From Gnetum montanum (taxonomy: Eukaryota; Streptophyta; Gnetopsida; Gnetales; Gnetaceae): a stretch of DNA of 64,000 nucleotides. The stretch lies in the NCBI GenBank assembly GCA_015680685.1, contig MNCI01025228.1, forward strand, positions 159,739 to 223,738. The letters run 5' to 3'. The position numbers were made by a program, and so were the translations under genes. Positions 45,755 to 57,451 of this stretch are shown here, one piece after another (position 1 is the first letter of the stretch; each line of letters starts with the position of its first letter). The notes under the pieces were generated by a model. That model was not told the DNA's origin. It searched no databases and was given only the letters and a program-made list of their open reading frames with translations.

Positions 45755-48001
45755 CTATAGTGACTGAAAACATTAGTGGCTAGAACACTGAGAGGTTACC
45801 AGGTGCACAACCTAACCCCAGATCCGTGCAAGGGCCAAGTTGGAGAAAAATGAAAGTAGGGTGCCCTGAACGGTCTGGCCGATCAGACAAGGACTTAACC
45901 AGTGTACAATAACCTTCCATAAAACTTTTTTTTAAAGATGTTAGATATAGCTTAAGTGATAGGTGACAAGTGTAAATTGGTAGAGAATAATGCAAAATAT
46001 GATAATTGGAAGATGAAATGAAACAGGATTGAGTAAGAAAGTGCACCACCCCAAGATCAAGAGTTTGATCTCTGTTTGGTTGAAGATGTACAACTAATGC
46101 GTAGTATGGACAAGCACAACTTACAACGAAGTGGTATGGTCAATAGCTTGCTAACAAGAACCCTTTGCTTGCCAGTATCCTTGCCAAAGCTAGTCGCTAG
46201 AAAGCCAAAATGCCAAAATGCTAATCGCAAGAAAGTCAAGTCCAAAAGCCAAGAATGCCAGAAGCCAACCAAAAATCCAACCACTAGAGAGATGATTCCA
46301 AAAGCCAACCCTTTGAACATTGTTTTCCTAGGTATTTATAGAGTTAGATACAGGAGAGAAATGTGGTCTAGATGCCATGTGTCCTAGGTCCCACAGAGTG
46401 TAAACGTGATCGTGCCATGCTTCTATGTAATACTGAATGTGAAACCTGCTACATTGTGACCATACTGCTTAAACTACATGTTCCAAAGTTCATAAAACTA
46501 ACATGTTTGTTATGAAAAATGCCAACAATGAATGCAAAGTGGAGCCTAAGCTCTAGGACTATGTCTTCCCTACTCTTGCAAGCAGGGTCAAGTGTAGGAA
46601 CAACTTTGGGGATAGTCAAGGGGGGTGCAAAACAAATAAAACTTACTGATTCTATTCATTGAAGAAATGTTAGGATGAGAGTGACCACTATTAAAAAGTT
46701 CTAGAGCTAACCAAAGACATCTTGATGCTTCCACGTGAGTGTTACACTATTTACACTACCCAACTTATCGAGGTAGCGTAAACACTTGTGTGTTATGCTA
46801 TGCTATGCTGCATAGTGTAGCATAGCATAGCCATTAGTCTAAGAGAAACCTTTCCCAAGAGTTGAAAATACCTGTCTAAGGCCTAGCCACGCAAGCAATT
46901 GCAACCCTATCTTTTATGTTGAAAGGTCTTGGGACCTATGGAGTTCATCCTTGGGATACTTTCGTGCTTTGTGTTCTTACTATGCTGTGCTACACTATGT
47001 AGCGTAGCATAGTGTAGCAGCCAATGTGACATGAATTCTTATTCAATCTACATTGCTTTGTTGAGAAATTCTACTTAGGGCCCGAGGGGCGAAGTGGAAC
47101 AGGCAGTCTTGGAGGTTTGAATATGACCAAGTGTAATCCCTTTGCTAGGAACCACTTGGCAAGAGACCTTTGTTTATTTTAACCCTGCTACACTATCCTA
47201 CGCTATGTTGTGTAGCACAACATAACACCCAGTTTGGCTCAAATTCTGACTTACTTTGCAATTAGACTGTCAATCATGTTGTAGCATGGTAGCAGAGCAA
47301 ACTTGTTTGATGGTTGAGGCATGGGAAAATAGAGTTACTCAATCAGATCCATCTGAGTAGGAGAATTGTCAAAGTACATCCTTGCTATGCTATGCTACGC
47401 TGCATAGCATAGCATAGTGTAGCACTAAAATTGAGATGATTTTTGACAAAATCTACCACATTTTGCTACATCATGTTGCTCATGCATCAAGGATGAAGTG
47501 GGAAAGATACCCCAAAGGACTGAATCATCATTAATTTACATCTTTGGAGCCTAGTCAGTCTCTTCAAGGCCTGCTACACTATGTAGAGTTGCATTGCGTA
47601 GTAGGTTCCTATAGTTAGAAAACTTGCCAAACTGTTTCACTCATTTTGAACACTTTTGGTAACTCCTAGCATGGTCCCTGGGTAGACCGTTAGCTAGATC
47701 AAGTGTCAAGATGGGCAAGCTAGAGGGTGTAGCAAGCCTATCATCCCAGGAGATAGAAAAATTGCCAAATTATTTGGTCTACCCTTAGTGCCTTTTTCAT
47801 GCAAACTGGCCCTATGGCTAAATGTTGTGTTGACTATGCTATAGAGGGTGGCAGGCAAGCTCCAAAGTAACTTTGCAGGTGTTAGGAATTTTGAGGTGTC
47901 ATGTTGTCTACATAGTCCATTATGACATCATGCTTTCAGGGATCCTTGCCTAAATTTTGGGATTGTTGAATCATGGGATTCTCAAAATTTATGGTGTTTC
48001 A
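45755..48001 (-). repeat. E5 LTR, long, with palindrome clusters
   Basis: About 2.25 kb. On the minus strand it starts TGAAACACCATAAATTTTGAG and ends GACTATA. It has six clusters of GCTATGCTACGC plus GTAGCGTAGCATAGC (46790-47600). TATAAATA on the minus strand is at 46333-46340. It has a PBS on its left and a polypurine tract (CCCCAAAAGAGGG on the minus strand) on its right, so it may be shared by two tandem minus-strand units. Confidence 0.78.
46333..46340 (-). promoter_or_regulatory. TATA box of E5 LTR
   Basis: The plus strand reads TATTTATA; the minus strand reads TATAAATACC. Confidence 0.6.
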
Positions 48002-48059
48002 CCCTCTTTTGGGGAAGTGCATTGTTGTTCTCAAATTTGTTTGCATTTCTCAAGAATTT

Positions 48060-48373
48060 CTCTTTGGAATTTAGTGTAATTCTTGTATTTTCTCATTTTT
48101 CATACATATTTGCACATTCACGTCATAGTTCTCAAGCCGGGACACCCTGCTATGCTCTATCTTTCTTGGACCTGATGCTCACATAGAACGTAGTATAAAC
48201 TCTTCTCACACATGATCATTTTAACACCACGTAAGTCCCTACCTAATCAACAAGACTATTCAAGGTATCCATTTCTATTTTCTCTAGCATAGCCCTTGCA
48301 TGGATTCAGGGTTAGGCTGTATTCCTGATGACCTCTCAGTGTTCCATCCACCAACATTTTCAGATGTCATAGT
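48060..48373 (+). repeat. E6 5' LTR, terminal part only
   Basis: It shares with E1's LTR end the sequence around TTAACACC, CTAATCAAC, GACTATTCAAGG, GGATTCAGGGTTAGG and GATGACCTCTC, ending TGTCATA before the PBS. The upstream part is replaced by E5 sequence. Confidence 0.65.
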
Positions 48374-48394
48374 TTTTGGCTCTTAAAGGAGGGT
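48374..48394 (+). other. E6 primer binding site
   Basis: GTTTTTGGCTCTTAAAGGAG, a diverged version of the PBS seen in the other elements. Confidence 0.6.
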
Positions 48395-48399
48395 TGTCT

Positions 48400-48555
48400 C
48401 TTCTGTGTGTCACAGGTAATCCTGCATGTTGTCTGTACCCTATTACTAGTAGCCTGCTAGCATAGATGTGACACCCCTGTGGTTGTCTATGCATTGGGTG
48501 GTATAGATTGGTCACCATGACAGTTCCTCTTGAACCCTATAGGATGAAAGCCCTA
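48400..48555 (+). other. E6 conserved leader block
   Basis: GGTAATCCTGCATG, GTACCCTATTAC, ATGTGACACCCC, GGTTGTCTATGCATTGGG and ACAGTTCCTCTTGAACCC, then ATAGGATGAAAGCC. It is the best-preserved copy of the leader found after the PBS in E1, E5 and E7. Confidence 0.65.
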
Positions 48556-48760
48556 AACTATCTACTATGTTATGCTACCTATCTACTACAATACATTGTC
48601 TATGTCTTGTGTAGTGTAGTGACCCTGTCGGTGTAGTAGTTCCTAAACTATATACTATGATATGTTGTCCATTATGTTATGTTGTCTACTGTGTTATATT
48701 ATTCACTGTGTTATGCTATCCACTGTGTTATGCTGCCCACTGTGTTGCATTGCCTATATC
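48556..48760 (+). repeat. Short tandem repeats, CACTGTGTTATGCTR
   Basis: About nine irregular units of 17-21 bp built on CACTGTGTTATGCTATC or CTACTATGTTATGCTAC, between the leader and gag of E6. Confidence 0.7.
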
Positions 48761-48847
48761 TGGTGTAGCGTGGTGACCCTATCAGCAAACCAAGCTCTAC
48801 CATAGCAAGTGTAACACCAGAGTTGGCCATTTTTCACAGTTTTCATA

Positions 48848-51320
48848 TTGAACATTTTTTCTATATTTCCATACTTAGCCATTTTTTCTACATTTTTACA
48901 CTCAACCATTTTCTTACATTTTCCTGCTACTAATAGACTTAGTCATTTTTTTGATGTTTTTAAAGTTAGTCATTTTCTGCAAACAACAACTCTCATAGCC
49001 CAATCTATGAATATGAATCTAGGTCAACCTTCCACATCAATGTCTAACATGGTTGATACTACGATCCAACCAAAGTGTGCCACACTAAGCCATGAACAAT
49101 ACAATTTTTCTTATGCCAAAATCCAAGCAGGATTACTAGTGAATTATCTCTATTTGGAGGTGAAACAAGACTACGAAAAAGTCTACCAAAATGGAAGGGA
49201 GTACAATTCCTCCTTGTTTAACATAATTCCACTCACAAAGTGCTACCACCAATTGTTTTCCCAACTCATCTATGTAAATAAGCATGATAAAAGGACAACC
49301 TATGAGGAAGCCTCACAAAATGAGGAAGATGATTTTGAGGCTTGCTCTGAACATTAGAGCCATCCGTACATCATCTTCCAACAACTTCTCCCTAGTACAA
49401 CCTCTCCTTAGTTCAATCCATCCATTCTTTCTAAGATGGTGACCATGCCAATTCAGCCTTCCTCGCAAGCAACTAATGCATTTTACCAACTCTATGCTCA
49501 TATAGAGGCCACCTCCCAGCCCTAAACAACTCAGGCATCCTACATCTTGCCTATCTCATTGGCATTTGTGATGTCTGTCTGACCCACTCATGTGTGGCCT
49601 ACATCAATCACTGCACCCATCACTCAACCAACACATCAACAAACATTCACTACAATGTTAAACTGAAAACAACCATCCACTATGATGTTAAACAGGAAAA
49701 CTCCACAACCAACAATTCGACCCTATGTGATGCAACCAACACAAGCCCAACCAATACAACCAGCTGGCACATCCCCAAGCTTGGATCAAGTATTCTAGCT
49801 AATCCAAAGCTTGACAGAGGAGATCAATTGACTCAAGGCTACCTCCTTCGACACTATTCAGGTGGTGGACCTCTATCAGGATGACCCCATAAGTCCTACA
49901 GTACCACCCCTAACTCTCCCAATTGGGGTCCAACTACCTTAATTCATCAAGTACAATGGTGTAGGGGACCCCAATGCACACTTGGTTACATTTTGATCCA
50001 AGTGCTTACTCCTTCAAGATTGGCCACATGCCATCATGCATGTGTTCCCCATGTCACTCACTAGTAAGGCCTTAGACTGGTAATGCATGCTACCCAAGGC
50101 CTCGATCTCCTCTTTGGAGGATCTCATAAGCTAGTTTGTGACACACTTTAGGTACAACCTAAAGCCTGAAGCAACCCTCGACTAGCTCATGCAAGTTAAG
50201 CAGGGGCCTCTAGAGCCCATGCCAAAATTCCTCCAACATTGGAATGCTACATTAATTGAAATGCATGAACACTTAGTGGAGACACATCTAATTGCCATCT
50301 TCAAAGGTATAGTGAATGACTTCATCAAGTCCAAATTGTATTATCTAGCCCTAAATTCTCTTAGCGAAGCCTTCTCCTAAACAAAAGGCATAGAGGAAGC
50401 AACGGAAGCTAGCAATGACCCAACCTACTTGGCCTATAGAAACTAACATGCTCGCAAGCAAAACACAACAATGGAAATAGTGGTCGCAAGTACAAAAGCA
50501 ACCAACCAGGGCTTGACAGCTAAGCAGCCCAAGGCCCTAACTAACAAAACTACCAACACTGGCACCAACTCACCTACATTGATAGGGGCAACCCCAAGGT
50601 CTAACTTTGAGCACAAGGATCATTCAAGGTATACACCACTACCGATGGAACCCTCTAAACTATTGGAGAAAATCCTAAAAGCTGGGCAAATCTAATACAA
50701 AAATGTATCAGAGATTACTTAGAAAAAACATGATAGGTACTACAAACTACTAAGGAACCCTACCTCAGCAGTACCAAACGAGCTCCCAGTCCCACAACAC
50801 TTCAAGCTAGACCTATACTATCATTACCACTAGTTGTCTGGTCATAGTACAAACAACTATTGTGCTTTGTAGGATGACTTGCAAAGAATGATTAAACAAG
50901 GCCAATTGGTGTTAGACATAGTGGGCCAATCCACTGCAGACGACGCTTCCTATGTCATAAACTCCATTAGCATAGGTGGAAAGCCCAAACCTATGCAACA
51001 ACCTTTTTTGATCCATGTTCCTCTCAGCAAGGCAAGGATTCCCTTGGCCTCCATAAACAAGAGGCCTTCCTTTGTTATCAAAGTGGCACCTCTAGCATCC
51101 ACAACATCCTTTATGGTCAAGGTTCCATAGTAATCGTCTACTAAGATGTTAAACTGGCATGATGTAGTAATAAAAATCACTGAACAACATTTCATTATCA
51201 AGGTGCCAAAATGAGTTGGTCACACAAGAATTCCTAAAACAACTCCTAAACCACCCTTTATCATAAGGGTGCCACAATGTGATGGACCTTCACCTACCCG
51301 AAGCCCAATAGTGGGCAACA
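48848..51320 (+). pseudogene. E6 gag
   Basis: The likely start is 49013 (ATGAATATGAATCTAGG), although the frame is open from 48848. N-terminal module: EQYNFSYAKIQAGLL and YEKVYQNGREYNSSL (49100-49240). The capsid part (49810-50380) has VVDLYQDDPIS, FIKYNGVGDPNAHL, SLTSKALDW and GIVNDFIKSKLYYLA. After a basic linker come FEHKDHSRYTPLPMEPSKLL (50610-50680) and a degraded knuckle (YHYHQLSGHSTNNYCAL-like, near 50815-50870). Stray hairpin/TTAAAC units are embedded at 49650-49690 and 51135-51160. Stops are frequent. Confidence 0.8.
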
Positions 51321-52553
51321 TCTCAATCCCTCCTCCTTCAAGTGTTGACCCATTAGCAACCTAGGTAGGCCTACCAAATGGCAACACAGGAGGACAAGTG
51401 AGTGCCTCCCAACCCCCATGGCTAAAGAAAAGGTTATCATCAACAAGCAATAGCCAAAAATTGTGGCCCCTACCCCCAAGTAGACTAAGAAAACCAATCC
51501 TAAGTTCACTCCATGAGAGATATGTTTCTTAAGCCACATGGAGGAAATCAAGTCCAACACAAAAACCAATGACAAGGAATTTGTAGCTACATTGACCCAG
51601 GTGAAATAAACACTCAAGAAAAAGAACACAACTTTGAGCTTGTACAACCTAGTCATGATCTCATCTACTCACTGCCAAGCATTAGCCTAGATCTTAGCCT
51701 TCATTCCTATTACAGAGGACATCCTTGCAAATGAGGCATCCATCCGTGCAGCAATGTTGCCCACTACACCACAAGAATTGGGTTCAACATCTCTATCCTT
51801 TCATGATGATGCAATCAAAGTTAATCAAGAATGAGGGGAGGTCACTATAGCTCTACTATCTATTAGCATATATGTTGGGTAGTGCACCATCTGCAGAGTG
51901 CATGTTGATGATGGTGTAACAACAAAGGTAGTCCTGTACTCTGTCATCGACAAGCTAGGCCTGGTATATGAAATTAGGCCAACCAAAACCACGTGTGTAA
52001 AATCCTTCAACAGATCACATGTCATAGTCTAGGGCACAATCAACTTAGCCTTTGTGGTAGGAGAGCAATTCCTCACTAGTGCTAATTTTACTATCATAGA
52101 AGAGATGCCAAGTTTCAACATGATTCTAGGTAAGCCTTGGCTAGGCCAACAAAGGGCCATCTCGTCTCCCATCCACCAAGAAATCCACCTTCCATATGAA
52201 GGTGGTCAATTTACCATCCATGGTGATAATGATTCCTCTTTGACTATCCATGACATAGACATGGTGCAAGTTTTAGAAGAAGAGTTTCTTGGTGGTACAC
52301 CTAGGGCAACCAATGCAATGCCTAAGGCTAACACACTCGAACAAGTGGTTGAAGACAATAGCCTCCTAGAAGATCCTAAGCCTTGCATGCTCCCTAATCT
52401 ACACCTAATTAGGAGTCAAATACATGACCAAGACTTTCCCTTGGCCAAAAACACATTAAGCACCAACTCACCCCTTGCCTTCAATGGCCATGCATTTTTG
52501 GTTTGTCCTTGGGTTGCATTTATTCATGCATTTACATTTCACCTACTGGCCTA
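51321..52553 (+). pseudogene. E6 protease region
   Basis: Retropepsin site HVDDGVTTKVVLYSVI (51901-51948, DDG retained), TCVKSFNRSH near 51990, then the open frame 52054-52553 with VGEQFLTSANF, FNMILGKPWLGQQ, SSPIHQEIHLPYEGGQ and an acidic, Leu-rich tail. It is less interrupted than the other protease copies. It is followed by a hairpin array remnant and no pol. Confidence 0.82.
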
Positions 52554-52654
52554 GTTTACACACTACTTCGATTTGTTTAGGAATTTCTACTTTTTTTACA
52601 CATCCATCTACTTAGCTTATGCATTTCATTTAAACAAAAACAAAAACATACAGC

Positions 52655-53080
52655 TTGAGAAGGCCTTAAACTAGCCTACGGCCCGGAATGGCCTAAAATT
52701 ATCAATTTTTACACTGCTTTCCTTTCATTCATGCTTTTTAACTCTATTTACAAAAGTTGCCACTTGATGTTGTTTTTCTAGTTGATTTTTGTAGGATCTT
52801 GTAGGCACATAGCATGACTATGCATGCAGCATCACACCTTACACAAGCAAGGTAAGCACTAGTCCACTATGATATTAAACTGGCACAGCTCGTCCTTGGG
52901 TCATGATGTCAAACTAGAACAACACCTCTTTCTTGGGTTATGACATTAAACTAGCACAACATCCATTGTCTATTATGACATTAAACTAGCATCCAACAGT
53001 CTACTAGAACTATAAACTAGCACATCACGGTCAACCAAGACCTTAAATTGTGTTCACAATCTACCAGGACTTTAAAATGG
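52655..53080 (+). repeat. Two hairpin array remnants fused in E6
   Basis: 52655-52705 is the post-protease type (AAGGCCTTAAACTAG; GGCCCGGAATGGCC followed by TAAAATTA). 52858-53080 is the post-integrase type: TGTC-TATTAT-GACA followed by TTAAACTAGC at 52967-52990, and GGTC-AACCAA-GACC followed by TTAAATTG. In E1 these two types are 8.9 kb apart. Confidence 0.8.
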
Positions 53081-54224
53081 CATGTTTTTGATCTTTTGAA
53101 GCACTTGACATTAATGCAACCTTGGTGGCACTCATAGCATCATCTCCTTCCACCATTCTCCTAATCTTTTGAAGCACTTGCCATTAGTGCAGCCTTCAGA
53201 GGACTTGCAACATCATTGCCTCCACACTTTCACTAGCTTACTAAGCACTTGCAACTGGAAGAACATTTGACACGTTTATAGCATCTTTGCATCTAGCACA
53301 TGCTACATCTCCACATATGGCATTTACATTGGCATTTCATGTTGTGTGGTTTTATTGTCTTCTTAGAGTTGTGTTTGTAGGATGATGCCTCAGAGGTGGT
53401 CATGCAGAGATGCATCTTATTGCAGCAGCAAGTCACCACATTAGTCTGATGTGCATGATTGGACTAGTTAAGCCATTCAAGAGTGCACATCCCGCTCATC
53501 CCTATTATAGCCTATGAACATCCACACCTTCACCCCAATATCCTCTCATCTCCCACATACTCATGATTACACATCCCTTAGATGCATACACACTGTGATG
53601 CATATGGCATTCCCTTCATATCAACTATAGAATCCATGGTCAATGTAACACAACTCATCTTGTTGGGAGCCTCTATTGTGTGATCAAAGCCTAGGTGGAT
53701 GTAACATGAATCATCCCTTGGAAACAAAGCCCATCTTCTCAATGGCCAACTTGCAGCTAACATTCAGTAGTAAGCCAAACCCAAAAAAAGGTTTGCCTCA
53801 CAACACAACAAAAAAAATAAGAAAAAAAGGGAATGGGAAAAAATAGATTCCCAAGAAAATTCACAATGTTGTAGCTTTGCAATTGGCCTAGCCTTGGATC
53901 AACTTTGATGCTCTCATAAGCATTCTGATGAGAGATGAACATTTCAGTGGCAAACCACTTCATGCCATGGTCACTATCAGCCATGCTAAATTTGCATCTT
54001 ACATCATGATCCACTATTTGCATTTCATTTCCACCATTTAAATTTCATCTCCCTAGTATTGCATGTACCCCTTGTCCCTTAGCATAACCTTATTCCCATA
54101 GCACTCTTGAGAATGGTGAAACAACATCTGATCTTGTACTGATGAGTGATGTTGGTGACATGTCTGCTATGGTGTTTTGTAATTCTTTTTCAACGTCTCT
54201 CGGGCCACTCCTCCAAATGTCAAT
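53081..54224 (+). other. E6 3' spacer
   Basis: Non-coding, with two short repeats of a CTTTTGAAGCACTTG segment near 53090-53210. It leads to the PPT. No gene is recognised. Confidence 0.6.
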
Positions 54225-54237
54225 AAAGAGGGGCCAT
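54225..54237 (+). other. Polypurine tract
   Basis: AAAGAGGGGCCAT directly before an LTR starting TAAAACACC. Same tract as in E2 and E4. Confidence 0.75.
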
Positions 54238-54410
54238 TAAAACACCAAAAAATCTCAGGTCTTGACATCACGACTACAAAAATGGCTAAGTCTCAAAATG
54301 GTGGTGCTTTGCCCATATTTTTCCAAGTGTTGAGTTTAGTCAACTGCAATTGCCAGATTTGCAAAATTTTTCTAAGCATTAGAATGTTGGCACTTTCTGT
54401 AGATTCACAG

Positions 54411-54683
54411 GTCACACTACGTAGCATAGCACCATGTCTACTATAGCATAGCACCCTATCATGCTACGTAGCATAGCACCATGTCTACAATGTAGCACCC
54501 TGTTACATAGCGTAACAACATGTCTACTATAGCGTAGCACACTATCACATTATGTAGCGTAGCACCATATCTACTACACCGTAGCACCCTATCACGCCAT
54601 GTAGCGTAGCACCATGTGTACTACAACATAACACCCTATCACACTGCATAGCATAACACCATGTCTACTATAGCATAGCATAC
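54411..54683 (+). repeat. Tandem array of about 53 bp, TAGCGTAGCACCATGTCTAC
   Basis: Five or more units alternate TAGCACCATGTCTACTATAG with TAGCACCCTATCAYGCTAC, continuing after the family C insertion at 55648-55715. The array is a more regular version of the palindrome clusters in other LTRs of this family. Confidence 0.8.
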
Positions 54684-55642
54684 TGATGAGTGGTGAGGTA
54701 CCCCTAAACTCAACCATACGAATACGAGTGTGTACGCGCGATCCAGTCGAACTCCGCAGACTAAATGCCTTAATGCCACAAGGAACGCTTGGGGTTAATC
54801 GTTCATTGTCTTCCCAGGCTTGCTTGTATGTGTCATGGTGTATGGTTAAGCAAGTCTAAGGTATATGATTTTTTTGGTATTTTTCAATTTATCTCCTAAG
54901 CTATGAGGGAAAGGGTTGNNNNNNNNNNNNNNNNNNNNNNNNNNNNNNNNNNNNNNNNNNNNNNNNNNNNNNNNNNNNNNNNNNNNNNNNNNNNNNNNNN
55001 NNNNNNNNNNNNNNNNNNNNNNNNNNNNNNNNNNNNNNNNNNNNNNNNNNNNNNNNNNNNNNNNNNNNNNNNNNNNNNNNNNNNNNNNNNNNNNNNNNNN
55101 NNNNNNNNNNNNNNNNNNNNNNNNNNNNNNNNNNNNNNNNNNNNNNNNNNNNNNNNNNNNNNNNNNNNNNNNNNNNNNNNNNNNNNNNNNNNNNNNNNNN
55201 NNNNNNNNNNNNNNNNNNNNNNNNNNNNNNNNNNNNNNNNNNNNNNNNNNNNNNNNNNNNNNNNNNNNNNNNNNNNNNNNNNNNNNNNNNNNNNNNNNNN
55301 NNNNNNNNNNNNNNNNNNNNNNNNNNNNNNNNNNNNNNNNNNNNNNNNNNNNNNNNNNNNNNNNNNNNNNNNNNNNNNNNNNNNNNNNNNNNNNNNNNNN
55401 NNNNNNNNNNNNNNNNNNNNNNNNNNNNNNNNNNNNNNNNNNNNNNNNNNNNNNNNNNNNNNNNNNNNNNNNNNNNNNNNNNNNNNNNNNNNNNNNNNNN
55501 NNNNNNNNNNNNNNNNNNNNNNNNNNNNNNNNNNNNNNNNNNNNNNNNNNNNNNNNNNNNNNNNNNNNNNNNNNNNNNNNNNNNNNNNCAGCCGCGATAT
55601 TGCGTACACGATATCGCGGCTTGTGCAATCTATGTCTCATCA
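54684..55642 (-). mobile_element. Family C insertion (LTR or solo LTR) containing the gap
   Basis: It begins TGATGAG and ends CTCATCA, flanked by perfect 5-bp duplications CATAC (54679-54683 and 55643-55647) that interrupt the array just described. The right end read on the minus strand (TGATGAGACATAG..., then CGATATCG motifs) resembles the LTR start at window position 772. If the N length is right it is 959 bp, consistent with a solo LTR. A wrong gap size would allow a full element. Confidence 0.8.
54919..55588. other. Assembly gap (670 N)
   Basis: Unknown bases. The right edge resumes in CCGCGATATTGCGTACACG, a repeat-type sequence, so the gap probably covers an unresolved GATATCG array. 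Confidence 0.95.
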
Positions 55643-56481
55643 CATACTATCATGCTGTGTAGCGTAGCACCCTGTCATGCTGCGTAGCGTAGCACCATGT
55701 CTACTGTAGTGTAGTGAAACATCGTGAAAATTTTAAGGCCTCGATGGTTTAGCAAAATCTTGTGATTTAGCCAAGGATTTACGACAAGATGCAGCCTAAC
55801 AAAATCTCACTTCAGTTAAGGGTATACTCTGCCATGATACACAGCGCAACGTAAAGAACTCTAGAAGATAGAACAAGATAAGGGGTGCATGACGGCAAGC
55901 TTTCAACTTTGCAAGTTTTCTATGTTTCGAAAATCTTAACTTTTGGCATATTACGCTGCATTACGCAACATAGCATAATGTCACATGGCACAACATAATA
56001 CTAAAAGATAGTCCATCGTAACAATAGAAATGATAAAAAAATTCAAAACCTCGGCAATCCAGCAAAATCTCAAGGCTTAAGCAACAATCTGCAGCTTGCT
56101 GTACATTTCAGTAAGTTCTCTTCTTCGGATAAGCGACCAATTATGCTGCATTACGCAGTGTAGTGTAATAAATCCCAGAAGAATTGAACAAAAATGAAGG
56201 GAGCATGGTGATAGCACTTTTTTACAAGATTTACCATTTTATGCTCAATTACACTATGCAGCGTAATTTAACATGATGTAGCGTAATCCAGCATGATGCC
56301 GCATAATCAAGGAATAGTTGGTCACCGAAGCTCATACAAGAGTGGTTCACGACGCATTACGCCGCAAAGTGTAATATAGCATGACGCCACAGGCTGCAAA
56401 CACAAAAGCATCAAGTCAATGGAATCTCATAAGTATCGGACACAAGTCATCTAAATTGCATCTTTCTCCTGACCCTAGCCT

Positions 56482-56489
56482 TATAAATA
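56482..56489 (+). promoter_or_regulatory. TATA box of E7 LTR
   Basis: TATAAATA followed by TCCCAGTTGACAAGG, in the position of the box in E1's LTR. Confidence 0.65.
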
Positions 56490-57197
56490 TCCCAGTTGAC
56501 AAGGATCCAAAGGGAGGAAAAAATTTTTTCCTAAGATTGACAAATTTTCTCTGTGAGTGATTTTCTCCTATTGGTAATTTTTGACAGCTTTTGGCAAAGA
56601 TTGATAAGAGAGCAAAACAAGATCAGTGATTGTAAGAACATCAGAGATGATTAGAAAGAACCCTTGATCAGAAACAGCTAGTTGACAGACATTCTGCTTT
56701 GGGCCTGACTTCCCCATACCCAGATTTGCTAGAACAAGGTAGATCGACCTTTGCCGGTTGTATCTTTAAATAGCTTTCTTGTTGTTGGCACATACTTCGC
56801 CTAAACCGAAGTCTGCATATAATCATTGTATCCAACATATTTTGTTCTTGAGTTGAATCCCAAATCTTGGGATCTCACGCTTTATAAATTTGATCTCTTG
56901 TGTCCTATTTATACGGATTTTACAAATCTTTTTAAACCAATTACATTGTTTTCAATTACCTTCGAGGTTAACGATATTACATCTTCTCATAAAAATTGAC
57001 ATTTCATCATCCAAATATCACAAAAAAAATATTTTAATTTTTACTGATCAAGTAATTCCCTGTCTGATCGACAAGACCATTCAGGGCACCTCAAATTCGT
57101 TCTCTCGAGCACGGCCCTCACACGGATCCTAGGTTAAAACTGTGTACAAAGATTCCCGCTCGGTATCTTCAACGACCGACATTTTCTATCGTTACAG

Positions 57198-57218
57198 TTT
57201 TCTAGTGCTAGAAATAGG
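57198..57218 (+). other. E7 primer binding site
   Basis: TTTTCTAGTGCTAGAAATAGG, diverged, directly after the LTR end GTTACA. Confidence 0.55.
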
Positions 57219-57224
57219 GCATAA

Positions 57225-57380
57225 CCTCCAATCTGCATGTTATGGGTAGTCTTGTAAGTTGTTTGTACCCATTTTCAATCAACGTAAACGTAATATCTCC
57301 GAGGTTGTTCCCGTGATTGTGTGGTGCAGATCGGTTGCTTTGATGATTCCTTTGGAATCCTACAAGATAGAAAGGCCCGA
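57225..57380 (+). other. E7 conserved leader block
   Basis: GTAGTCTTGTAAGTTGTTTG, TACCCATTTTCAATC, GGTTGCTTTGATGATTCC, then TTTGGAATCC and ACAAGATAGAAAG. It is collinear with the leaders of E1, E5 and E6. Confidence 0.6.
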
Positions 57381-57451
57381 ACATTACATTAGTTTTCCTT
57401 TTCCCCTATGATTTTTATCCTTATCATCATTACTTCATAATCATGTAGAGA

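Larger units (their letters stand above)
48002..54237 (+). mobile_element. E6: gag-protease element lacking pol
   Basis: It consists of the 3' part of an LTR (about 48060-48373), PBS, leader, gag, protease, remnants of two hairpin arrays joined close together (52655-53080), a spacer of about 1.1 kb, a PPT (54225-54237) and the LTR at 54238. The passenger gene, RT, both RNase H domains and integrase are absent, and the missing part lies exactly between the post-protease and post-integrase arrays. It would depend on other elements for pol functions. Confidence 0.75.
54238..57196 (+). repeat. LTR between E6 and E7, long, contains gap
   Basis: It starts TAAAACACCAAAAAATCTCAG after a PPT and ends CGTTACA before a PBS, so it can be read as both the 3' LTR of E6 and the 5' LTR of E7. 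It contains a GTAGCGTAGCACC tandem array, a family C insertion with the N run, CATTACGC/GCGTAAT palindromes (55950-56400) and TATAAATA at 56482-56489. Confidence 0.75.

Noticed and set aside
46076-46387. Open frame of 103 codons with a Lys-rich protein
   Set aside because: It lies inside the E5 LTR, has no homologue in sister LTRs, and its basic composition comes from local CCAAAA repeats.
54846-55667. Several frames of about 240-265 codons around 54.9-55.6 kb
   Set aside because: They consist almost wholly of N and have no content.
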